A stretch of DNA of 6,042 nucleotides, from contig QNAY01000089.1 of assembly GCA_003645605.1 (NCBI GenBank), forward strand, positions 1-6,042. Reading direction: 5' to 3'. Positions 1 to 6,042 of this stretch are shown here, piece by piece. Under the pieces are notes generated by a model. The model had not been told where the DNA came from, did no database searches, and saw only the letters and a list, made by a program, of their open reading frames with translations. Made by a program: the position numbers and the translations under genes. Within the stretch, counting starts at the first letter, position 1, and each line of letters opens with the position of its first letter. This DNA is from Thermodesulfobacteriota bacterium. Its GTDB lineage: Bacteria; Desulfobacterota; Dissulfuribacteria; Dissulfuribacterales; UBA3076.

Positions 1-17
1 ACAAAAACCTCTCTTTT

Positions 18-97
18 TGTCATTTCGACCGTAGGGAAAAATCTTTAATACCTGTATTTTCAGTATGATAAGATTTCTCGCTTTGCTCGAAATGACA
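18..97. repeat. Imperfect inverted repeat (hairpin element), 27-nt arms
   Basis: The arms at 18-44 and 71-97 are reverse complements at 22 of 27 positions, with an unbroken 11-base match at the outer ends (TGTCATTTCGA). The spacer can pair further: 48-50 with 64-66 and 52-54 with 61-63, leaving a T-rich loop at about 55-60. Almost the whole 80 nt can therefore form one hairpin on either strand. The left arm recurs at 5941-5967 with two mismatches, so this is a dispersed repeat rather than a chance palindrome. It lies downstream of the relA/spoT stop codon, where it could stabilise the operon transcript's 3' end or attenuate readthrough. It has no clean adjoining T-run for a classical terminator. 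It resembles a REP or MITE-like unit; no transposase is present. Confidence 0.75.
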
Positions 98-144
98 GCT
101 TTGGTTAGTTTTCGTTCAGGCACTAATTAGATCAAATTTAGGGA

Positions 145-185
145 TTAAAATCAAGACACATTCAATCCCTCAATCCCTCAATCCC
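145..185. repeat. Octamer tandem tract (TCAATCCC x3) with a duplicated leader
   Basis: Three exact head-to-tail copies of TCAATCCC occupy 162-169, 170-177 and 178-185. The sequence just before them (152-166) matches 5863-5877 at 14 of 15 positions, and the match continues to 174/5885 at 20 of 23 overall. The leader and tract are therefore a dispersed unit, not simple slippage alone. The tract lies about 20 nt past the stop codon of the minus-strand relA/spoT gene, so it would be in the 3' untranslated part of that transcript. A 7-bp pairing (175-181 with 195-201) is possible but is not followed by a T-run. Confidence 0.7.
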
Positions 186-205
186 TCCTCTTAAATTGAG
201 GTGAT

Positions 206-2347
206 TTACCCAGGTGAAATGCGCTCTACCAGGTTTACACCCTCAAGCCTCCTTATGCTGGAGAGGATTTTTCTCAGTTGCGTCCGGTCTTTCACATCCA
301 CGACAAAGTCGAGAATGGCAGCACAATCCAGAGTCGTGCGGACCTTTGCCTCCAGAATATTTGCTCCTCCGGCACTTATTTCATTACTGACTGCCGCCAA
401 CATGCCCTTTTGGTCGGCTGTGCTGACTCTGACCTTGGCAGGGTAAGTAGCTTTATCAACATCGGCCCATGTAACCTCTATACGCCTGTCCGGATCTAAG
501 TTACGGATATTGGAGCAATCTTCTCTGTGAATCGTAACTCCTCTTCCCCTTGTTATATATCCTACAACTTCGTCTCCCGGTATCGGTGTGCAGCACTTGC
601 CCAGATGGATCAAGATATCATCAAGACCATGAATTAAGATGCCGTGCTGTTCTGCCTTTTCGGTAAAATTCTTTACCCTTGATTCCTTCTCTTCCGGTTC
701 CTGTTCTTCAGGCTCACCTGCCCGCAGCTTTCTGATTATCTGGGAAGGGGCGACTTTGCCGTATCCGGCTGCGATAATCATATCCTCAGAGGTCTTGAAA
801 GACAGTGCCTTGGCTACTTCAGGACCTTTGGTTTTTAGGAAATCGTTGAAGTCCAGCCGGTGCCTCTTGAATTCCCTGGCACAAAGGTCCTTTCCCAATG
901 CAAGGCTCTTTTCCCTCTCTTCAGTCTTAATCCATTGACGAATCCTGGCCAGTGCCCGGCTGGTCTTGGCGAGTTTAAGCCAATCCCTATTTGGAAAGTG
1001 CTTATTGGATGTAATTATCTCTACTGTTTCCCCATTATGGAATTGATATTTCAAAGGTACTATTCGGCCGTTTACCTTGGCCCCTGCACAATGGTTACCT
1101 ACCTCGGTATGGATCGCATAAGCAAAGTCTATCGGGGTGGCTCCCCGGGGGAACTCCCTGACCTCTCCTTGTGGAGTAAACACGTATACTTCGTTGGGGA
1201 AGAGATCCATCTTCACTGACTCAATAAATTCCCTTGGATCATCCAGTTCCTTTTGCCATTCCGTGAGTTCAAAAAGCCAGTCGAACTGGTGTGCCTTTTC
1301 CTTGCTGAGTATCGTTCCCTCTTTATACAGCCAGTGTGCGGCAATTCCTTGATTCGCCACCACGTCCATTTCCCCGGTGCGGATCTGGATTTCCATTCTC
1401 TCTCCGTGGGGACCGATAACAGTTGTGTGGAGGGACTGATACATGTTGGCCTTTGGAAGACTGATGTAGTCCTTGAAACGTCCGGGAATCGGTTTCCAGA
1501 GCGAGTGAACAATCCCCAGGGCCTCATAGCACTCCTTGGTACTTTTCATAATGATCCTGAAAGCGATCAGATCATAGACCTCTCCAAGGGGTACTTTTCT
1601 TGTACGCATCTTCCTGAAGATACTGTAAAGGTGCTTGGGTCTTCCAATGACTTTGCATAAAAGACCGAAATCAATCATCTTTTTTGCTATGAGGTCCCTT
1701 ACTCCATCCACGTAAGCCTTTCTCTTACCCAGGCGATCTTCCACTTCTTTGCAAAGTCTTTGGTATTCTTCAGGGTAGATATATAGAAAGGCCAGATCCT
1801 CAAGCTCGCTTTTGATCCAGCCGATCCCAAGGCGACCTGCCAGAGGGGCATAGATATCCATGGTCTCTCTGGCGATTTTGACCCTTTTGTTATCCTTTTG
1901 ATATTCAAGGGTACGCATGTTATGAAGCCTGTCTGCAAGTTTCACCAGCAGGACCCGGATATCCTTTGACATGGCAAGGATCATCTTGCGGGTGTTTTCC
2001 GCCTGCTTTTGAATCTGGCTCTCGAACCGGATTTTGCTGAGCTTTGTGACCCCATCCACGATCTGAGCCACGTCTTTGCCGAACATCTCCTCCAATTCCT
2101 CCACGGAAGCGAGGGTATCCTCTACCGTGTCATGCAGGAGACCTGCAGCTATACTGGCCAAGTCCAGATGCAAGTGTGTCAGAATATGGGCCGTTGCCAG
2201 AGGATGCGAGAGATAGGGTTCGCCGGAAAGCCTTGTCTGCCCCGCATGGACCTTGGCGGAGTATATATAGGCCTTTTCTACCAGACTGGTGTCTGTATCC
2301 GGGAGGTAGGAATGTATCCCGTCAAGTATGTCGTTGAGACGGATCAC
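206..2347 (-). CDS. relA/spoT: Bifunctional (p)ppGpp synthetase/hydrolase (RelA/SpoT homologue)
   Basis: This 713-residue cytoplasmic protein makes and degrades the stringent-response alarmone (p)ppGpp. The N-terminal HD hydrolase domain is intact: H48, the HD-x-x-ED motif at 72-77, and D139 in LADRLHNM. The synthetase domain (about 230-340) has GRPKHLYSI at 235-243, the RFKD motif at 290-293, YQSLH at 303-307 and QIRT at 321-324. RxKD is the form found in bifunctional enzymes, whereas synthetase-only RelA carries an acidic version. A TGS domain (about 383-446), a Cys/His conserved segment (C585, C586, H607, C611) and a C-terminal ACT domain (about 636-713) follow. The length is normal for a long Rsh protein. 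The start is GTG at 2347, overlapping the proS stop as GTGA; no Shine-Dalgarno sequence is visible before it, which suggests reinitiation after proS. It is the last gene of the ispG-proS-relA/spoT operon. Whether relA or spoT is the better name cannot be decided here. Confidence 0.97.
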   Translation of the reverse strand: MIRLNDILDGIHSYLPDTDTSLVEKAYIYSAKVHAGQTRLSGEPYLSHPLATAHILTHLHLDLASIAAGLLHDTVEDTLASVEELEEMFGKDVAQIVDGVTKLSKIRFESQIQKQAENTRKMILAMSKDIRVLLVKLADRLHNMRTLEYQKDNKRVKIARETMDIYAPLAGRLGIGWIKSELEDLAFLYIYPEEYQRLCKEVEDRLGKRKAYVDGVRDLIAKKMIDFGLLCKVIGRPKHLYSIFRKMRTRKVPLGEVYDLIAFRIIMKSTKECYEALGIVHSLWKPIPGRFKDYISLPKANMYQSLHTTVIGPHGERMEIQIRTGEMDVVANQGIAAHWLYKEGTILSKEKAHQFDWLFELTEWQKELDDPREFIESVKMDLFPNEVYVFTPQGEVREFPRGATPIDFAYAIHTEVGNHCAGAKVNGRIVPLKYQFHNGETVEIITSNKHFPNRDWLKLAKTSRALARIRQWIKTEEREKSLALGKDLCAREFKRHRLDFNDFLKTKGPEVAKALSFKTSEDMIIAAGYGKVAPSQIIRKLRAGEPEEQEPEEKESRVKNFTEKAEQHGILIHGLDDILIHLGKCCTPIPGDEVVGYITRGRGVTIHREDCSNIRNLDPDRRIEVTWADVDKATYPAKVRVSTADQKGMLAAVSNEISAGGANILEAKVRTTLDCAAILDFVVDVKDRTQLRKILSSIRRLEGVNLVERISPG

Positions 2348-4053
2348 CGTAGTATTGCAACAGCCTTTTTAATAGCTTCGTTCTTTTTTACTGAGATGGT
2401 CTCGCCTGTGGCGCGATTTTTGATTTCCACCTCATCTTTTTCTTTAAGTCGCTTGCCCACAACAATTCTTAACGGAATCCCCAGCAAGTCCGCATCTTTG
2501 AATTTTACACCCGGACGCTCCTTGCGGTCATCGAGCAGGACATCCACACCCTGTGCCATCAGTCCATTGTAGAGATCTTCAGCAGTCTCTGACATCATAG
2601 TGTCTTTGATGTTAAGCAGGGAAATTATTATTTCAAATGGAGCGATTGGTATTGGAAAAATAATACCGTTTTCATCGTAATTTTGCTCTATGGCCGCTGC
2701 TACTGTTCGTCCTACGCCGATACCATAGCATCCCATGACGGCGAGCTGTTTCTTTCCATCAGTATCCAGGAATGTAGCACCCAGTGCCTCACTGTATTTG
2801 GTTCCGAGTTTAAAAATGTGCCCGACCTCTATACCGCGTTTAAGTTCTATTTTCCCTTTACACTTGGGGCAGGGATCTCCTTCAGTAATGACCCTGATGT
2901 CGGCGAATTCCGGCACGGAAACGTCTCTGCCCCAGTTTACTCCGGTAAAGTGGGCATCAGATTCATTCGCGCCTGTTACGAAATCCTTGAGTGTGGAAAC
3001 GTCTTGATCCGCCACGACCTTTAAGTCCTTGGGAAGGTCCACCGGCCCGGCAAACCCGACAGGCGCTCCGATAACCCTTCGGACCGTGGCTTCGTCGGCA
3101 AAATTAAGATCTTCTACTCCCAAAAGGCGCATAAGTTTCACGTCGTTCAGCTCATGGTCGCCCCTTATGAGGGCCGCAACAGGTCTGTCATCAGCAATCA
3201 CTATGAGGGTTTTTACCAGACGATCGGCGGATACCTTTAGGAACTTAGTCACTTCCTCTACTGACCGTTTTCCCGGGGTATTAATCTTGGTGATCTGATG
3301 ATTTGGTGATTTGGTGATTTGGTGATTTAGTGATTGAACGATTGGAGCAAGTTCAACATTGGCTGCATAATCACAGGATGTGCAACAGGCTATCTGATCT
3401 TCTCCAGTATCTGCCATGACCATGAATTCATGGGAGGCATGTCCTCCGATGCTGCCTGTATCTGCCTCAACAGGTCTGAAATCAAGGCCGCAGCGCTCGA
3501 ATATTCGGCAATAGGCCTTGTGCATAACCTGATAGGTCTTCTCAAGGGCATCATCATCCACATCAAAACTATAGGCGTCTTTCATCAGGAATTCTCTGCT
3601 CCGCATGAGGCCGAAGCGAGGCCGGATTTCATCTCGAAATTTTGTCTGGATCTGGTACAGATTCAGCGGAAGATCACGATAGGATCTGATCTCCTTTCGC
3701 ACAATGTCTGTGATTACCTCTTCATGTGTAGGACCGAGGCAACCGGCCCTGCCGTGCCTGTCCTCAAAACGCAGGAGTTCCTTTCCGTAACGCTCCCATC
3801 TGCCGCTTTCCTGCCAAAGCTCTGATGGTTGAACTATGGGCAGAAGCACTTCCTGTGCACCGGCACGGTCCATCTCTTCCCTGATTATCTTTTCCACCTT
3901 TCGAAGGGATCTCAGGCCAAGGGGCAGATATGAATAGAGACCGGAAGCCAGCTTTCTGATCATACCGGCCCTTAACAACAATTTGTGGGATACAACCTCT
4001 GCCTCTGCAGGAACCTCTTTTAAGGTAGGTAAAAACAACCTAGAATATCTCAT
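2344..4053 (-). CDS. proS: Prolyl-tRNA synthetase, bacterial type with INS domain
   Basis: This 569-residue cytoplasmic class II enzyme charges tRNA-Pro with proline. Visible marks are the GPTHEE loop (107-112), motif 2 ([10 protein letters not shown] at 139-148, followed by [11 protein letters not shown]), motif 3 ([14 protein letters not shown] at 444-457), C442 in GCYGIG, and a C-terminal anticodon-binding domain (about 470-569). The INS domain that edits Ala-tRNA-Pro lies between motifs 2 and 3, at about 260-390. K281 in RLVKTL is at the expected place of its conserved lysine. Cysteine pairs C224/C227 and C395/C398 flank the INS domain and may form a metal site (inference). Oddity: residues 243-256 contain two NHQITK units coded by an octamer DNA repeat, in the linker before INS. 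The start is ATG at 4053, sharing one base with the ispG stop (TAATG), with AGAGGA just upstream. The length is close to the family norm of about 570. Confidence 0.97.
   Translation of the reverse strand: MRYSRLFLPTLKEVPAEAEVVSHKLLLRAGMIRKLASGLYSYLPLGLRSLRKVEKIIREEMDRAGAQEVLLPIVQPSELWQESGRWERYGKELLRFEDRHGRAGCLGPTHEEVITDIVRKEIRSYRDLPLNLYQIQTKFRDEIRPRFGLMRSREFLMKDAYSFDVDDDALEKTYQVMHKAYCRIFERCGLDFRPVEADTGSIGGHASHEFMVMADTGEDQIACCTSCDYAANVELAPIVQSLNHQITKSPNHQITKINTPGKRSVEEVTKFLKVSADRLVKTLIVIADDRPVAALIRGDHELNDVKLMRLLGVEDLNFADEATVRRVIGAPVGFAGPVDLPKDLKVVADQDVSTLKDFVTGANESDAHFTGVNWGRDVSVPEFADIRVITEGDPCPKCKGKIELKRGIEVGHIFKLGTKYSEALGATFLDTDGKKQLAVMGCYGIGVGRTVAAAIEQNYDENGIIFPIPIAPFEIIISLLNIKDTMMSETAEDLYNGLMAQGVDVLLDDRKERPGVKFKDADLLGIPLRIVVGKRLKEKDEVEIKNRATGETISVKKNEAIKKAVAILR
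3292..3335. repeat. Octamer tandem tract (GATTTGGT) inside proS
   Basis: On the plus strand, exact GATTTGGT copies lie at 3300-3307, 3308-3315 and 3316-3323. A one-mismatch copy lies at 3324-3331, a two-mismatch copy at 3292-3299 and a partial copy at 3332-3335. The period of 8 is not a multiple of 3, so three DNA units cycle through all frames and give an 8-residue protein period. On the coding (minus) strand this reads as NHQITKSP followed by NHQITKIN, residues 243-258 of ProS. The coding-strand unit has no stop codon in any phase, while the other strand does (TGA), so only this orientation could be tolerated in a gene. The tract falls in a linker that varies in length among bacterial ProRS enzymes. 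Confidence 0.9.
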
Positions 4054-5165
4054 TATCCTCTGCCTTCAACCTTTTGTTTTTCGATTTCAACCAACCGTTC
4101 TACCTCTGCCCAAAACGTTTCCAGGAGTTCGTGCTCAGGCACCTTTTTTAAAAGGCGATCTCCTTTGAAGATAAGACCGACTCCCTTTCCGCCGGCAAGG
4201 CCAATATCCGCTTCTCTGGCCTCTCCAGGGCCGTTTACTATGCATCCCATTACAGCCAGCTTTAATGGATAAGGAATCCGTTGCGACCTACGTTCTACCT
4301 CAGAAGCCAGAGAGAAGAGGTCTATCTCGCATCGACCACATGTGGGACATGAAATTATTTCCGGACCCCGCTGCCTTATGTTCACTGCTCGCAGGATCTC
4401 GTATGCAACCTGGATTTCTTCTACCGGATCTCTGGTCAACGAAACCCTCATAGTATCACCTATACCATCCATGAAAAGGACCGCAAGGGCGACACTGCTC
4501 TTGACTGTTCCGGGGATAAGCCCTCCTGCTTCAGTTACACCAAGATGCAGAGGAAAGTCCGTCTCCTCGGACAACTGACGGTAAGCATCCACTGTATTAA
4601 GGACGTCTGAAGATTTTATGGAGATCTTGATGGACTCGCAGCCCATATCAACCACAAGACCGATATTTCTGAGGGCGCTTTCCACTAAGGCTTCAGGTAT
4701 GGGACCCCCAAACTTTTTTCTGATATCCTTTTCAAGGGAGCCTGCATTGACCCCCACCCTTATGGATATTCCGTATTCTTTGACCTTTTCTACTACTCGT
4801 GCCAGCTTTTTCCGACCACCGATGTTGCCGGGATTTATCCTTATGCAGTCGGCGCCAGCTTCGACCGAGGCCACAGCCAGACGCCAGTCAAAGTGTATAT
4901 CTGCAATAATGGGTATGGAAATTGATTTTTTAATTTCTGAAATCGCCTGAGCGGCAACAGTATCAGGCACTGCCACCCTTATAATTTCACATCCGACCTC
5001 CTGCAAGCGGTGAATTTGTGCAACCGTGCCTGGGATATCTCTTGTATCTGTGTTGGTCATAGATTGGACTGCAATGGGGTGTTCGCCTCCAATGGCTACA
5101 TCCCCAACATGAATGACACGTGTAGTTTTACGTGCTTGGACTATGTTAGAAATATTTTGTTTCAT
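4053..5165 (-). CDS. ispG: 4-hydroxy-3-methylbut-2-en-1-yl diphosphate synthase (IspG/GcpE)
   Basis: This 370-residue cytoplasmic iron-sulfur enzyme carries out the next-to-last step of the MEP isoprenoid pathway, reducing MEcPP to HMBPP. The N-terminal TIM-barrel part shows characteristic stretches: [11 protein letters not shown] (33-43), IADIHFD (87-93), RINPGNIG (109-116) and LGVTEAG (208-214). The C-terminal part carries the cluster ligands C273 and C276 (CPTCGRC), C308 ([10 protein letters not shown]) and E315. These have the same spacing as the three Cys and one Glu ligands known for E. coli IspG, offset by three residues. The length matches the short bacterial form (E. coli about 372), without the extra domain of plant enzymes. 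ATG at 5165 fits the family N-terminus. The nearest upstream ATG, at 5173, is out of frame and closes at once. No clear Shine-Dalgarno sequence is visible. It is the first gene of the operon and its stop overlaps the proS start by one base. Confidence 0.97.
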   Translation of the reverse strand: MKQNISNIVQARKTTRVIHVGDVAIGGEHPIAVQSMTNTDTRDIPGTVAQIHRLQEVGCEIIRVAVPDTVAAQAISEIKKSISIPIIADIHFDWRLAVASVEAGADCIRINPGNIGGRKKLARVVEKVKEYGISIRVGVNAGSLEKDIRKKFGGPIPEALVESALRNIGLVVDMGCESIKISIKSSDVLNTVDAYRQLSEETDFPLHLGVTEAGGLIPGTVKSSVALAVLFMDGIGDTMRVSLTRDPVEEIQVAYEILRAVNIRQRGPEIISCPTCGRCEIDLFSLASEVERRSQRIPYPLKLAVMGCIVNGPGEAREADIGLAGGKGVGLIFKGDRLLKKVPEHELLETFWAEVERLVEIEKQKVEGRG

Positions 5166-5171
5166 AATAAC

Positions 5172-5200
5172 ATGATAAATCAGTGTTAAAGATTGGGCAA
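5172..5200 (-). promoter_or_regulatory. Candidate sigma70-type promoter for ispG-proS-relA/spoT
   Basis: Reading the minus strand, TTGCCC (5200-5195, 4 of 6 to TTGACA) is followed after exactly 17 bases by TATCAT (5177-5172, 5 of 6 to TATAAT). The -10 box ends only 6 bases before the ispG ATG, so transcription would begin at or almost at the start codon. This would give a leaderless or nearly leaderless message, in keeping with the missing Shine-Dalgarno sequence. AT-rich DNA produces such matches easily, and other promoters further upstream are possible. Confidence 0.35.
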
Positions 5201-5216
5201 TGTAGAGGCATAAAGG

Positions 5217-5247
5217 TTGACATCAAATCCATATATATATAGATAAT
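5217..5247 (+). promoter_or_regulatory. Candidate sigma70-type promoter for the receiver-protein gene
   Basis: A perfect -35 consensus TTGACA sits at 5217-5222. Downstream is an alternating AT run (5231-5241) with several possible -10 boxes. GATAAT at 5242-5247 matches 5 of 6 at a long 19-base spacing, and TATAGA at 5238-5243 matches 4 of 6 at 15 bases. Neither spacing is ideal, but the exact -35 box and AT-rich -10 zone make a promoter likely. The 5' leader would be about 35-45 nt and would contain the octamer tract at 5251-5274. Confidence 0.45.
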
Positions 5248-5250
5248 AAA

Positions 5251-5274
5251 TTGAGGAATTGAGGAATTAGAATT
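5251..5274. repeat. Octamer tandem tract (TTGAGGAA x2 plus degenerate copy)
   Basis: Exact copies of TTGAGGAA lie at 5251-5258 and 5259-5266, with a degenerate third (TTAGAATT) at 5267-5274. On the opposite strand the unit can be written TCAATTCC, differing by one base from the TCAATCCC unit at 162-185. It lies in the probable leader of the receiver gene and supplies two Shine-Dalgarno-like GAGG cores (5253-5256, 5261-5264). Both are too far from either candidate start for standard initiation: 16 bases from TTG 5281 and 28 from ATG 5293. Confidence 0.6.
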
Positions 5275-5292
5275 TTCTGATTGTGTAGAAAA

Positions 5293-5658
5293 ATGGAGCA
5301 AGATCAAAAACGCATACTAGTTATCGAAGATGATCAGGAAGTCCGTAGTATGCTGGAGGATTACCTGGTTTATTTCGGCTATAAGGTCGTTACAGCAAGT
5401 GACGGGCTGCAGGGCCTAAAGGAAATTAAGGGCAGAGACTACGACCTCGTGATAACTGACATAACTATGCCATACGTCAGCGGCATAGGCATCATCTCCG
5501 TTCTTAAACAAAAACATCCGAACATACCTGTAATTGCCATTACGGGTTACGGATATCATGCTGAAGAACTCGCTCATGAAAAAAAGGCTGACCATATTCT
5601 TTCCAAGCCCTTTGAAATACAGGAACTGAAGGAAACTGTAGAGAATTTACTCCTCTGA
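5293..5658 (+). CDS. Stand-alone receiver-domain response regulator (CheY-like)
   Basis: This 121-residue cytoplasmic protein consists of a single phosphoacceptor receiver domain. The acidic pocket is E12-D13-D14 after strand 1 (RILVIEDD). The predicted phosphorylation site is D56 (LVITDITMP), T84 is the switch threonine (AITG), and K105-P106 (SKPF) is the conserved lysine-proline pair. All signature residues are present, so it should accept phosphate from a histidine kinase, but no kinase and no output domain is in the window. Candidate roles are a phosphorelay intermediate or a chemotaxis/motility regulator acting by protein contact. I chose ATG 5293 because the receiver fold begins six residues later. 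The only other option is TTG 5281, which would add four residues and directly follows an in-frame TGA. Neither start has a good Shine-Dalgarno sequence. The gene is divergent from ispG and seems monocistronic. Confidence 0.93.
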   Translation: MEQDQKRILVIEDDQEVRSMLEDYLVYFGYKVVTASDGLQGLKEIKGRDYDLVITDITMPYVSGIGIISVLKQKHPNIPVIAITGYGYHAEELAHEKKADHILSKPFEIQELKETVENLLL

Positions 5659-5678
5659 ACAAGAATTCAAGTACACTT

Positions 5679-5834
5679 AGGAACGGGAGATAAATAAGTT
5701 GAACAAAAATTAATAGGATTTTGTGTTGTATTCAAGGCGCGAGGAACGAGCATAACGGGTTATGTGATCGACGAGCAATGAAGAAGACGGCAAAAAAGAC
5801 ATTAATTTGTTCAAGTTATTTATTGTACGCTCCT
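5679..5834. mobile_element. 156-bp palindromic MITE-like element
   Basis: The ends form terminal inverted repeats. Positions 5679-5714 pair with 5801-5834, including matches around AATAAATAA, TTGAAC and ATTAAT, with a two-base gap and several mismatches. The interior also pairs: TTTTG and TTCA segments on the left match the reverse complement of the GACGGCAAAAAAG and TGAA segments on the right. The apex is a perfect 6-bp stem, CATAAC (5751-5756) and GTTATG (5759-5764), around GG. The apex centre (5757.5) is within one base of the element centre (5756.5), so the whole unit is one long imperfect hairpin. It begins 20 bases after the receiver gene stop. There is no open reading frame or clear target-site duplication. 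A non-autonomous mobile palindrome is my best reading; a structured RNA is the alternative. Confidence 0.6.
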
Positions 5835-5851
5835 TATTACCGGCTTGCCTG

Positions 5852-5888
5852 ATAAAATCTAACAAGACACTTTCAATTTCTCAATTAT
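5852..5888. repeat. Second copy of the leader plus octamer repeat
   Basis: TCAATTTC at 5873-5880 is followed by the degenerate TCAATTAT at 5881-5888, giving an 8-base period. The leader CAAGACAC at 5863-5870 is identical to 152-159, and 5863-5885 matches 152-174 at 20 of 23 positions. Upstream, TAAAATC is also shared, with a 4-base insertion here. This copy is more decayed than the one at 145-185. Confidence 0.55.
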
Positions 5889-5912
5889 TGCAAATACCCT
5901 TTTGGTCCATTA

Positions 5913-5943
5913 ACAATATGGTAAGCGTTCACGCCCATATTGT
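5913..5943. repeat. Compact stem-loop
   Basis: ACAATATGG (5913-5921) and CCATATTGT (5935-5943) are exact reverse complements (9 bp). The bases between them fold again, GCGT (5925-5928) pairing with ACGC (5931-5934) around TC, leaving only a 3-base TAA bulge. The result is a 13-bp interrupted stem. There is no T-run on either side, so it is not a classical intrinsic terminator. Its right arm overlaps the first three bases of the 27-nt repeat at 5941, so it may be part of the same element. Confidence 0.6.
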
Positions 5944-5967
5944 CATTTCGACCGAAGGGAGAAATCT
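5941..5967 (+). repeat. Solo copy of the 27-nt dispersed motif
   Basis: This copy matches 18-44 at 25 of 27 positions (differences at motif bases 15 and 21) and lies in the same orientation. No matching inverted arm appears in the remaining 75 bases, so it is either a half element or its partner lies beyond the window. Motif bases 8-17 (TTCGACCGAA) also contain a small self-complement, TTCG with CGAA. Confidence 0.75.
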
Positions 5968-6042
5968 TAAATGCCCATGACTGTGACATATTATGTGCAT
6001 CTGCTCACAAATTGGAACAATAAAGTGATGTATCTGGGGGTA

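Larger units (their letters stand above)
5659..6042. other. Non-coding repeat-rich intergenic region
   Basis: I find no convincing gene in these 384 bases on either strand. The region consists of a 156-bp palindromic element (5679-5834), an octamer-type dispersed repeat (5852-5888), a compact hairpin (5913-5943) and one copy of the 27-nt motif (5941-5967). The last stretch, 5968-6042, shows only a short AT-rich palindrome (ACAT/ATGT near 5986-5996). An ATG at 6028 runs open to the window edge, but it covers only five codons and has no clear ribosome binding site, so I do not call it. Confidence 0.7.

Noticed and set aside
18..97. Intrinsic terminator for the operon
   Set aside because: The hairpin is strong, but the T-rich stretch on the minus strand begins about ten bases after the stem and is interrupted, so I list it only as a repeat.
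2009..2572. Long plus-strand open frame (187 codons) across the relA/spoT-proS junction
   Set aside because: It is antisense to two well-supported genes, its translation has no recognisable domain, and it follows from the codon use of the real genes.
3292..3335. Possible CRISPR-like or direct-repeat array
   Set aside because: The units are contiguous 8-mers with no spacers, inside a coding sequence; this is a tandem repeat, not CRISPR.
3334..3825. Plus-strand open frame of 163 codons opposite proS
   Set aside because: It is fully antisense to the ProRS catalytic core, with no recognisable domain; treated as a shadow.
2344..4053. ProS disrupted by the repeat insertion (pseudogene)
   Set aside because: The frame is open throughout, class II motifs and the INS lysine are present on both sides, and total length is normal.
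5679..5834. Intrinsic terminator or tRNA-like gene
   Set aside because: There is no T-run directly after the stem and no cloverleaf, anticodon arm or T-loop consensus; the symmetry is that of one long hairpin.
6028..6042. Start of a plus-strand gene running off the window
   Set aside because: Only five codons are visible and there is no clear ribosome binding site, so it cannot be supported.

Overview
The window reads as a bacterial chromosome segment, probably from a deltaproteobacterium (Desulfobacterota or a relative). That placement is an inference. It rests on the gene order ispG-proS-relA/spoT, on ordinary bacterial protein sequences of moderate GC, and on intergenic DNA rich in small palindromic and octamer repeats. 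No ribosomal RNA or other strong taxonomic marker is present.

Layout: positions 1-205 are non-coding and hold a hairpin-forming inverted repeat (18-97) and an octamer tract (162-185). From 5165 down to 206 on the minus strand lies a tight three-gene operon: ispG (isoprenoid synthesis, MEP pathway), proS (prolyl-tRNA synthetase) and a full-length bifunctional (p)ppGpp synthetase/hydrolase of the RelA/SpoT type. Both junctions overlap: one base (TAATG) between ispG and proS, and four bases (GTGA) between proS and relA/spoT. The operon therefore looks translationally coupled. Positions 5166-5292 form a divergent intergenic region with candidate promoters in both directions. A stand-alone CheY-like receiver protein runs rightward from 5293 to 5658. 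Positions 5659-6042 contain no convincing gene but are densely structured.

The three operon genes are standard housekeeping genes with all recognisable key residues intact. The unusual material is the repeat content. Four tracts with an 8-bp period occur at 162-185, 3292-3335, 5251-5274 and 5873-5888. One lies inside proS, where it encodes two 8-residue units in the linker before the editing/INS domain. A 27-nt motif occurs three times (18-44, inverted at 71-97, and 5941-5967). A separate 156-bp element (5679-5834) is one long imperfect palindrome whose symmetry centre is a perfect 6-bp stem. A further compact hairpin sits at 5913-5943. I see no new enzymatic or defence system. The best leads are the palindromic elements and the octamer family that has entered an essential gene.
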